Assembly: GCA_010029945.1 (NCBI GenBank) | Contig: RGQW01000028.1 | Location: forward strand, 1-12,990 | Direction: 5' to 3' | DNA length: 12,990 nt | Origin: Actinomycetota bacterium | Lineage (GTDB): Bacteria > Actinomycetota > Actinomycetes > S36-B12 | Part shown: positions 6,855 to 12,537 of the stretch, piece after piece | Layout of the letters: every line of letters begins with the position of its first letter | Numbering within the stretch: the first letter of the stretch is position 1 | Translations under genes and position numbers: made by a program | The notes under the pieces: generated by a model | What the model was told of the DNA's origin: nothing | Database searches by the model: none | What the model saw: the letters and a program-made list of their open reading frames with translations, nothing else

Positions 6855-7917
6855 ATCTCGATCTGACAATCGCGTGCGTCCGTCGAAGGCGGCACGTGAA
6901 GTAGGAGCTACCGGTCCTCGACCGGCCGTGCCTTCGGCGGGGTCGTCTGATTCCCGCACGGCACAGGCCGGCACCGCGAATACCGGCACCGCGAATTCCG
7001 GTAGCCCGAGCGCCCCCAAGAAGCGCAAGATCAAGACAGCGGTCACGTTAAACAATGCGCCACCACATGACGCATCACCGATGAATGCGGACAGTTCTCC
7101 AGGCATGTGGAGCGTGCTTCGGGAGCGCCTTGCCGGCGAGTATGCGGTCGACGATTTTGGTTTCGATCCGGAATTCACAGACAAGGTGCTATTGCAGGCT
7201 ATGCGTCCGCTATATCGCAACTGGTTCCGAGTAGAGGTTTCGGGAATCCAGTCGATTCCGGATCAAGGAGGAGCCCTCGTGGTGGCCAACCACTCCGGCA
7301 CCATCGCGGTGGATTCGGTGATGACTCAGGTGGCTATTCATGATGAGCATCCCTCACACCGGTTCTTGCGCATGTTGGGTGCCGACCTCGTATTCCAAAC
7401 CCCTTTCCTCGGGGACGTGGCTCGTCGAGCCGGCCACACGCTGGCGTGCCACGACGACGCTGAGCGCCTGCTGACGTCAGGTGAGGTCGTCGGAGTGTGG
7501 CCGGAAGGGTTCAAGGGCATCGGAAAGCCGTTTTCGGAGCGCTACAGACTCCAACGCTTCGGACGTGGGGGTTTTGTCTCGGCCGCCGTGCGAACGGGGG
7601 CGCCGATCATCCCGACCGCCATTGTGGGAGCCGAGGAGATCTATCCCATCGTGGCGAATGCGTCGGTCGTGGCCCGCGTTCTCGGGCTTCCCTACTTCCC
7701 CATCACCCCGACCTTCCCGTTCTTGGGGCCGCTGGGTTTGGTGCCGCTGCCGAGCAAATGGCTGATTCACTTCGACGATCCGATCCCCACGGATCACTTA
7801 CCGTCCGGAGCAGCCGACGACCCCGCCGTCCTCTTCGAGATCACCGACCAGGTGCGCGAACGCATCCAGCGTCGTCTCTATGACCTGCTCGCCCAACGCG
7901 GCGGTGCTTTCGCCTAG
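6847..7917 (+). CDS. PlsC-type lysophospholipid acyltransferase family protein (Rv0502-like)
   Basis: This 356-aa protein has a PlsC acyltransferase core at roughly 120-340 and a non-conserved hydrophilic N-terminus of about 85 residues, rich in Ala, Gly, Thr and Ser, with a GTANTGTANSGS repeat and a basic KKRK cluster. Core motifs: VVANHSGTIAVD (His149, Asp156), VWPEGFKGIGK (Glu220) and IIPTAIVGAEE. The usual HX4D motif is HX6D here. These enzymes transfer acyl groups to glycerol-phosphate-type acceptors at the membrane, but this branch's substrate is unknown to me. ATG 6847 is supported by GGGAGG (6832-6837) 9 nt upstream; a longer in-frame start at 6754 would lie deep in the SDR gene. It ends in a CTAG shared with the convergent HAD gene. 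Confidence 0.88.
   Translation: MDESRSDNRVRPSKAAREVGATGPRPAVPSAGSSDSRTAQAGTANTGTANSGSPSAPKKRKIKTAVTLNNAPPHDASPMNADSSPGMWSVLRERLAGEYAVDDFGFDPEFTDKVLLQAMRPLYRNWFRVEVSGIQSIPDQGGALVVANHSGTIAVDSVMTQVAIHDEHPSHRFLRMLGADLVFQTPFLGDVARRAGHTLACHDDAERLLTSGEVVGVWPEGFKGIGKPFSERYRLQRFGRGGFVSAAVRTGAPIIPTAIVGAEEIYPIVANASVVARVLGLPYFPITPTFPFLGPLGLVPLPSKWLIHFDDPIPTDHLPSGAADDPAVLFEITDQVRERIQRRLYDLLAQRGGAFA
6970..6999 (+). repeat. 15-bp tandem duplication within plsC-like gene
   Basis: Two direct copies, GGCACCGCGAATACC (6970-6984) and GGCACCGCGAATTCC (6985-6999), differ at one base. They encode the GTANT/GTANS part of the low-complexity N-terminal tail, so the length of this tail probably varies by slippage between strains. 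Confidence 0.8.
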
Positions 7918-8789
7918 CGGCGTCCTCGCATCTGTCCCAGGAGGTATCCCGACGCGAGGCCGACGGCGATGCCGGCAGCACCGCTGGCGACAGGTGCCAC
8001 GTAGGGCTTGATGCGAGCTCGGCGTCGAAAGTCGCGAATGCGCCACTCATTGGCGATCGCGTGTGCTCGCAGCTCAGGGTCGGGGTTGACGGCCGTCGGG
8101 TGACCGACAAGAGACAGCATGGGGACGTCGTTCACAGAGTCGGAATACGCGCTGCACTCGCCGAGATCGAGGCCTTCGCTCGTGGACAAGGCGCGTACCG
8201 CTTCGGCTTTGGCGAGACCGTGCAGCGGAGGGCCGTTCAACTTTCCGGTGTAGATCCCGTTGCGACTCTCCGCGATCGTCCCGAGTGCTCCGGTGAGGCC
8301 GAGGCGTCGGGCGATGACGGTCGCAAGTTCTTGTGGAGTGGCGGTGACGAGCCACACTTGCTGCCCGGCGTCGAGATGTCCCTGGGCCAATGCCAGAGAT
8401 CCCGGGATCAATTTGTCGACCATTTCCGCGTCGAAGATCTGCTCCGCTAGATCCTGCAGTTCCTGGACCGAGCGGTTCTGCACGAACGACAAAGCAGCCT
8501 CGGTGGCCGACGCCATGTCCTCGAGGTCTTCGGAGCCACTGAGAACGAATTTCAGCTGCTTACTGGCAAATCCACTGATCTCTCGTGCGTTGAAGTACTT
8601 GCGTTTGGCCAGACCGACGGCGAGGTGGAACAGGCTCGACCCGCGCATGATGGTGTTGTCGACATCGAAGAAGGCCGCGGTGTGGGAGATTGCGCGTTCA
8701 ATGTCCGCGGCAGCGGATGCCGATGCCTGCCCGGCACGACGGTAAGACGTGAGGACGTCGGGAGTTTCCACATCGGCAGGGTAAGACAT
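7914..8789 (-). CDS. HAD-IB family hydrolase (SerB1-like phosphatase) with C-terminal membrane segment
   Basis: This minus-strand gene encodes 291 aa. HAD motifs: motif I FFDVDNT (Asp42, Asp44), motif II LVTATP (Thr149-Thr151 area), motif III Lys194 in GLAKAEA, motif IV YSDSVNDVPML (217-221). The cap region and spacing match HAD-IB enzymes such as mycobacterial SerB1 (Rv0505c). Phosphoserine phosphatase is the usual label, but the substrate is unproven. Residues of about 262-286 are hydrophobic (VAPVASGAAGIAVGLASGYLLG) and end in a basic tail, so the protein may be membrane-anchored by its C-terminus. ATG 8789 gives a 40-residue lead before motif I; ATG 8816 would add 9 residues and share a CATG with the divergent gene. 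Neither has a clear Shine-Dalgarno sequence. Its stop shares a CTAG with plsC. Confidence 0.9.
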   Translation of the reverse strand: MSYPADVETPDVLTSYRRAGQASASAAADIERAISHTAAFFDVDNTIMRGSSLFHLAVGLAKRKYFNAREISGFASKQLKFVLSGSEDLEDMASATEAALSFVQNRSVQELQDLAEQIFDAEMVDKLIPGSLALAQGHLDAGQQVWLVTATPQELATVIARRLGLTGALGTIAESRNGIYTGKLNGPPLHGLAKAEAVRALSTSEGLDLGECSAYSDSVNDVPMLSLVGHPTAVNPDPELRAHAIANEWRIRDFRRRARIKPYVAPVASGAAGIAVGLASGYLLGQMRGRR

Positions 8790-8814
8790 CGGCGTAGTCG
8801 GCAAGATACGGGAC

Positions 8815-9087
8815 ATGAGGAGTGAGGCCGGGTCCAGTGACGACGCCCTGGCGGTGCGTGTGCAGATCATTGGCCGTGTCGGTTGTCACCTGTGCGATGA
8901 GGCCGAGGCCGTGGTCGCTGAGGTGTGCGGGCAACGAGGGGTGCGGTACGAGGTCGTCTCCATCGATGACGACCCAGCCCTCGCCGACGAGTACGCAGAG
9001 TTGATCCCCGTGGTCCTCGTCGATGGTGAACGGCACGACTTTTTCCGGGTAGACGCGGACCGGCTGCGTCGGGCATTAGACCGATAA
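8815..9087 (+). CDS. Glutaredoxin-like family protein
   Basis: This 90-aa protein has a thioredoxin fold: strand VRVQIIGRVGCHLCDEAEAVV with redox motif CHLC (Cys24, Cys27), YEVVSIDDDPAL, the cis-proline segment LIPVVLVDGERH, and a final helix VDADRLRRAL. It is the DUF836/glutaredoxin-2-like family that precedes hemA in mycobacteria (Rv0508). A thiol-disulfide role is inferred from the motif. The first ATG at 8815 gives a tail of about 14 residues before the domain; GTG 8854 or 8860 would give a more typical domain start, and no Shine-Dalgarno sequence decides between them. It is divergent from the HAD gene and 127 nt upstream of rex. Confidence 0.85.
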   Translation: MRSEAGSSDDALAVRVQIIGRVGCHLCDEAEAVVAEVCGQRGVRYEVVSIDDDPALADEYAELIPVVLVDGERHDFFRVDADRLRRALDR

Positions 9088-9088
9088 T

Positions 9089-9104
9089 CGGACGTAAACG
9101 TCCG
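9089..9104 (+). terminator. Small inverted repeat after the glutaredoxin-like gene
   Basis: CGGACG-TAAA-CGTCCG is a perfect 6-bp hairpin that begins 1 nt after the glutaredoxin-like stop codon. The following GTAAACTTTG is only weakly T-rich. It may be a weak terminator or an operator; the type given is a guess. Confidence 0.3.
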
Positions 9105-9110
9105 GTAAAC

Positions 9111-9140
9111 TTTGTGCATTCGTGCACGAAGCCATACTCT
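9111..9140 (+). promoter_or_regulatory. Candidate rex promoter with Rex-operator-like inverted repeat
   Basis: A -35-like TTGTGC (9112-9117), 17-bp spacer and -10 TACTCT (9135-9140) form a reasonable actinobacterial promoter upstream of rex. Overlapping it is the inverted repeat TTTGTGCA-TTCG-TGCACGAA (9111-9130), with 7 of 8 pairs matching. It contains the 12-bp palindrome TTCGTGCACGAA (9119-9130) and resembles the Rex operator known in Streptomyces (TGTGAAC-n-TTCACA type; 11 of 16 positions by my alignment). Streptomyces rex is autoregulated with the downstream heme genes, so a repressor site over the -35 is what one would expect. Binding is inferred. Confidence 0.5.
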
Positions 9141-9175
9141 TTCGGCTCTCAACGGCCCGGTGGCTGAGCGCCGAA
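9141..9175 (+). promoter_or_regulatory. Extended hairpin in the rex leader
   Basis: TTCGGC (9141-9146) pairs with GCCGAA (9170-9175), CTCA (9148-9151) with TGAG (9165-9168), and GCC (9155-9157) with GGC (9162-9164) around a CGGT loop, about 13 pairs with one mismatch and a bulge. It lies directly after the -10 box. If transcription starts near 9147 the outer arm would be only partly transcribed. No T tract follows. Confidence 0.35.
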
Positions 9176-9214
9176 TGGCTCCCGTGCCCCGTAACTGCAA
9201 TGTAGGTGACGCAC

Positions 9215-9778
9215 GTGCCTCTTCCCGCACCTCGCTCCAGCGATAGTCGCGGACCGGCCCTGGTCCCGATGTCTGGTCGGGCTATCCCTGACGCCACCGT
9301 GGCACGCCTGCCGGTGTACCACCGGGTTCTGGTCTCGCTTGCCGATTCTGGGTCGCACACCGTCTCGAGCGAAGAGCTCGCGACGGCGTGCGGAGTCACC
9401 AGTGCCAAGCTTCGAAAGGATCTGTCGTACCTCGGCTCCTACGGCACGCGTGGTGTCGGCTACGACGTTCAGTTCCTCACGTACCAAATTGCTCGCGAGC
9501 TCGGATTGACGAGCCCGTGGGGAGTCGTTGTCGTCGGGTTGGGAAACCTTGGTCGGGCGCTCGTGTCATACCGAGGGTTCGCCAGCCGTGGATTCCAGGT
9601 TGTCGGCTTGATCGATTCGCATCCCGACGTCGTGGGGACAGTGGTCTCCGTCGTTGACCGGCGGATCACCGTCCAATCTGTGGACAATCTTCGTGCGATC
9701 GTGGCAGACAACGACGCTCGGATAGGCGTCATCACGACACCTGCGGACTTTCGTTGCTGCCGGTCCAGGAGACCCTGA
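9215..9778 (+). CDS. rex: Redox-sensing repressor Rex, C-terminally truncated
   Basis: Rex is an NADH/NAD+-sensing repressor of respiratory and heme genes. Present: winged-helix domain (about 23-80) with IPDATVARLPVYHRVL and CGVTSAKLRKDLSYLGSYGTRGVGYDV, then the Rossmann domain with VVGLGNLGRAL (Gly108, Gly110, Gly113), LIDSHPDVVG and ITTPAD (173-178). After Asp178 homology stops; nine unrelated residues follow to a TGA. Normal Rex continues for about 60 more residues, including the ILNFAP segment and the domain-swapped C-terminal helix needed for the dimer, so this form is 187 aa and probably inactive. The start at GTG 9215 has AGGTGA 4 nt upstream; GTG 9206 would add three residues. The promoter and operator region upstream appear intact. 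Confidence 0.88.
   Translation: MPLPAPRSSDSRGPALVPMSGRAIPDATVARLPVYHRVLVSLADSGSHTVSSEELATACGVTSAKLRKDLSYLGSYGTRGVGYDVQFLTYQIARELGLTSPWGVVVVGLGNLGRALVSYRGFASRGFQVVGLIDSHPDVVGTVVSVVDRRITVQSVDNLRAIVADNDARIGVITTPADFRCCRSRRP
9741..9750 (+). other. Junction: rex joined out of frame to the hemD N-terminal region
   Basis: Rex codons match the family to GAC (9746-9748). In the frame one base ahead, codons ACT TTC GTT (from 9747) begin TFVAAGPGDPDL, the nucleotide-binding motif of the SUMT domain of HemD, upstream of the first usable start of that gene. The rest of rex, hemA, hemC and the hemD start codon are missing between these points. About two bases (AC) are shared at the join. Confidence 0.8.
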
Positions 9779-9779
9779 C

Positions 9780-11288
9780 TTGATCGCCCACCGGGGTGCT
9801 CGCATGCTGAGCGATGCGGGGTACGTGCTCGCGGACGAGGCGGCGGTGCCGATCGCGGAAGCGTTCGTAGCGGCCGACCTCATTGAGGTTGTCAACCCCG
9901 ACGCGGCCGGACCGGCGGCGGATCGAATCAAGCCCGCCGTTGACGCGGCCAAGGCAGGCACGGTGGTCGTCCGCTTGCTCGCAGGAGACCCGATGATGGG
10001 GTCGGGCCTCGTGGGTGAGGTCGGTGTCGTGCGTCGAGCCAAGATCGACATAGAGATCGTGCCCGCGGTCAGCGAGATAACGGGAGTGCCGGCATACGCC
10101 GGATTCGGTCTCGTAGGGAACAAGGCCAAGGAAGTTCGAGTGGTCGACGCCCAGGACTCCTCGGTGCGCTGGGAAGAACTTGCTGTTCCCCGCGTCACGG
10201 CGGTGTTCCCCTCCGGGGCCAATCATCTGGTGCACATCGCACGAGCCATGCTTGAGGCGGGACGATCCGGCGACACCCCCGTTGCCATCACGCGCGATGG
10301 CACAACCGTTGATCAGCAGACCGTTGTCATGACCTTGAGCGAAGCTGCCGAGGCTGCAACGACTCGTCGAAGTGGATTCGTTGTTATTGGCGAGGTCGTC
10401 GAGCAGCGGGAGCGACTCGACTGGTTCGAGCGCAAGGCGCTGGTCGGATGGCGCGTTCTCATTCCCCGCACCCAGGACAACACCGCCGGTCTGGTGACTC
10501 GACTGCGTCGTCTGGGTGCTGTTCCCAGTGAGGTGCCCACCATCTCCGTCGAGCCTCCGCGGACCCCTCAGCAGGTGGAGCGTGCGGTTCGGGGTCTGGT
10601 GGAAGGTCGATACGAGTGGGTTGGCTTCACTTCGGCGAACGCGGTCCGTGCGGTAAGAGAGAAGCTCTACGAGTACGGCCTGGATGCGCGATCCTTTTCC
10701 GGCCTTCGAGTGGCTGCGTGTGGACCGGGAACAGTCGACGCCCTCATCGAGTTCGGAGTGCGCCCGGATTTGGTTCCCGAGGAAGATTTGAGCACCGGCG
10801 GTCTTCTTGACGCCTGGCCGCCATACGACTCGCTCCTCGACCCGATCAACAAGGTGTTCGTGCCGCGGGCCGACATCGCAACAGACACCCTGGCCGCAGG
10901 CCTCACCGACTTGGGGTGGGAAGTCGAAGACATCACGGCATTTCGAACCGTGCGTGCGGCGCCGCCGCCCGCTCCGGTGCGAGAGGCCATCAAGACCGGT
11001 GGGTTCGACGCGGTGATGTTCACCTCGAGCAGCACGGTGCGCAACCTGGTCGGGATCGCCGGCAAGCCGCATCAATCGACCGTTGTTGCGTGCATTGGCC
11101 CACACACCGCGAAGACGGCAGAAGAGCACGGTTTGCGTGTGGACGTTCTCGCTGAGGACAGCACACCCGAGGGCCTTGCGGAGGCGTTGGCTGCTCACGG
11201 AGTCGTCATGCGTGAGCGGGCTGAGGAAGCAGGCGAGGATGAGTGGCGCCCCAGCAAGAAAAGGGCGGCCGGTCGGCGCAAGTCGTGA
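9780..11288 (+). CDS. hemD: CobA/HemD-type uroporphyrinogen-III synthase fusion protein, 5'-truncated
   Basis: The intact frame encodes an actinobacterial SUMT-like domain (about 1-220) fused to uroporphyrinogen-III synthase (about 222-480), which cyclises hydroxymethylbilane with ring D inversion. SUMT remnants are RLLAGDPMMG (65-74) and VPAVSEITGVPAYAG. The HemD domain shows GWRVLIPRTQDN, TISVEPPRTPQQVERAV, VGFTSANAVRAV, VFVPRADIATDTLA and VMFTSSSTVRNL; a basic tail ends it. Similarity to Rv0511 is close. The GPGDP loop is encoded at 9747-9779, upstream of the only early starts, TTG 9780 and ATG 9804; an in-frame TAG at 9723 closes the frame. So the N-terminus is lost. The HemD domain could still be made, perhaps by reinitiation after the rex stop 1 nt earlier. 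hemB, the usual next gene, is absent. Confidence 0.9.
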   Translation: MIAHRGARMLSDAGYVLADEAAVPIAEAFVAADLIEVVNPDAAGPAADRIKPAVDAAKAGTVVVRLLAGDPMMGSGLVGEVGVVRRAKIDIEIVPAVSEITGVPAYAGFGLVGNKAKEVRVVDAQDSSVRWEELAVPRVTAVFPSGANHLVHIARAMLEAGRSGDTPVAITRDGTTVDQQTVVMTLSEAAEAATTRRSGFVVIGEVVEQRERLDWFERKALVGWRVLIPRTQDNTAGLVTRLRRLGAVPSEVPTISVEPPRTPQQVERAVRGLVEGRYEWVGFTSANAVRAVREKLYEYGLDARSFSGLRVAACGPGTVDALIEFGVRPDLVPEEDLSTGGLLDAWPPYDSLLDPINKVFVPRADIATDTLAAGLTDLGWEVEDITAFRTVRAAPPPAPVREAIKTGGFDAVMFTSSSTVRNLVGIAGKPHQSTVVACIGPHTAKTAEEHGLRVDVLAEDSTPEGLAEALAAHGVVMRERAEEAGEDEWRPSKKRAAGRRKS

Positions 11289-11317
11289 CCCCGAGATGCG
11301 CCTTCATCGGTCGTGCT

Positions 11318-11323
11318 TAGGCT
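11318..11323 (+). promoter_or_regulatory. Candidate -10 box for a leaderless phosphoglycerate mutase mRNA
   Basis: TAGGCT lies 6 nt before the GTG start in a 41-nt gap after hemD. This spacing would place the transcription start on the GTG, a common leaderless arrangement in actinobacteria. There is no Shine-Dalgarno sequence and no good -35. Confidence 0.45.
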
Positions 11324-11329
11324 CGAGGG

Positions 11330-11974
11330 GTGAGTGACCAGCACAGCGTCGTCCATCTCCTTCGCCACGGGGAAGTGCACAACCCCGAAGGTGTGCTGTA
11401 CGGCCGCCTTCCGGGATACCGGCTCTCTGAGCGTGGAATACAGATGGCGGATATGGCCGCGCAGGCCCTCGCGCGGCACGACGTAGCCGCGGTTATTGCC
11501 TCGCCGATGGAACGCGCGCAGCAAACCGCCGAACCGATCGCTCGGGTGCACGGGCTGACCGTCGGGACCGAACCCTTGGCGATTGAAGCGGACAATGTCT
11601 TTGAAGGTCAGCGCGTGAGCGTCGGGGATGGAGTGTTGCGGCAGCCGCGGACCTGGAAGCATCTGTGGAATCCCTTCCGCCCGAGCTGGGGAGAGCCCTA
11701 CGAGGACGTCGCTGAACGTATGCGCCGGGCGGTCGCGAACGCTCGGGAAGTGGCGGGCGGTCGCGAGGTGGTTCTGGTCAGCCACCAGTTGCCGATTTGG
11801 ATCGCCCGGCTCGATGCGGAGGGTCGGCGACTGTGGCACGACCCCCGCTCCCGACAGTGCACCCTGGCTTCACTCACGTCACTGGCTTTCCATGGTGACC
11901 GACTGATGTCCATCTCGTATACGGAGCCGGCGCGCGATCTTCTTCCTGGTGCCAGTCCCATCGCCGGCGCATGA
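11330..11974 (+). CDS. Histidine phosphatase (phosphoglycerate mutase) family protein (Rv0525-like)
   Basis: This 214-aa cytoplasmic protein carries the histidine phosphatase signature LLRHGEV (catalytic His13), ASPMERAQQTAEPI (Arg62) and LVSHQLPIW (second catalytic His152). It lacks the length and insertions of glycolytic phosphoglycerate mutase and is best called a phosphatase of unknown substrate. It matches the family that sits between hemL and the ResA-like gene in actinobacteria (Rv0525): VLYGRLPGYRLS, FEGQRVSVGDG, NPFRPSWGEPYEDVAERM, LWHDPRSRQCTLASLTSL. In that context a role connected with heme or cytochrome c formation has been suggested only by position. Here hemL is not found upstream. 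The GTG start has a -10-like box 6 nt before it. The stop overlaps the tlpA start as ATGA. Confidence 0.9.
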   Translation: MSDQHSVVHLLRHGEVHNPEGVLYGRLPGYRLSERGIQMADMAAQALARHDVAAVIASPMERAQQTAEPIARVHGLTVGTEPLAIEADNVFEGQRVSVGDGVLRQPRTWKHLWNPFRPSWGEPYEDVAERMRRAVANAREVAGGREVVLVSHQLPIWIARLDAEGRRLWHDPRSRQCTLASLTSLAFHGDRLMSISYTEPARDLLPGASPIAGA

Positions 11975-12537
11975 AGCGGCTTGTTCTCCTTCTGTGCTTC
12001 GCTGTAACCGTCAGCGCCTGCGGTAACGCGGGAGGAGCGAGTTCGATCGAGTCCGAGTCCGGCTTCGTCGGCGGTGACGGGTCGATCATCGTTGTAGAGC
12101 CGGCTCAGCGGGCTCCGGCGCCGGATGTTCGTGCCACCACTCTGGATGGCGACACCTTCGACCTCGCCGATCACCGTGGGGAAACAGTCGTGATGAACGT
12201 CTGGGCCTCTTGGTGTGCGCCGTGCCGTGCCGAGGCTGGTGAATTGCAGGAGGTCTGGGAAGAAGAGCAGGGCAATGGGGTGCAGTTCGTTGGCTTGAAC
12301 ACCAGAGACTCAACCGTCGCCGCGCAGGGATTCGTCGAGTCGATGGGTCTGACTTTCCCCAGCATCTTTGACCCCGATGGTCGAGTTCAACTGCAGTTTT
12401 CGGATTCTCTTCCACCCCAAGCCATTCCCTCGACCCTCGTGATCGATGGCAACGGTCTGGTGGCGGCGAGAATTCTGGGGAAAGTGAGTGCCGCGACACT
12501 TCGGGGAGTCATCGACGAGGTGGCTGACCGTGGGTGA
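11971..12537 (+). CDS. TlpA/ResA-family thiol-disulfide lipoprotein, cytochrome c maturation
   Basis: This 188-aa exported protein begins with a lipoprotein signal peptide: positive MKR, a hydrophobic run, and lipobox VSAC with Cys17 as the lipidated residue. After a linker of about 40 residues comes a thioredoxin-like AhpC/TSA-Redoxin domain with VWASWCAPCRAEA (Cys82, Cys85), FVGLNTRD, and the cis-proline segment QAIPSTLVID. ResA-type proteins reduce the CXXCH disulfide of apocytochrome c outside the membrane and receive electrons from CcdA, encoded next. The start overlaps the phosphatase stop (ATGA), and the 3' end overlaps ccdA by 8 nt, so the three genes are probably co-translated. This is system II cytochrome c biogenesis; ResB and CcsA are expected just beyond the window. 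Confidence 0.93.
   Translation: MKRLVLLLCFAVTVSACGNAGGASSIESESGFVGGDGSIIVVEPAQRAPAPDVRATTLDGDTFDLADHRGETVVMNVWASWCAPCRAEAGELQEVWEEEQGNGVQFVGLNTRDSTVAAQGFVESMGLTFPSIFDPDGRVQLQFSDSLPPQAIPSTLVIDGNGLVAARILGKVSAATLRGVIDEVADRG

Noticed and set aside
9749..9778. The last nine codons of rex as a genuine alternative C-terminus
   Set aside because: They are the hemD N-terminal coding sequence read in the wrong frame and lack any Rex feature.
9732..11198. Long open frame on the minus strand opposite hemD (488 codons)
   Set aside because: It has no recognisable motifs, is rich in Arg/His/Ser as expected for an antisense shadow of GC-rich coding DNA, and the + strand frame has strong HemD homology.
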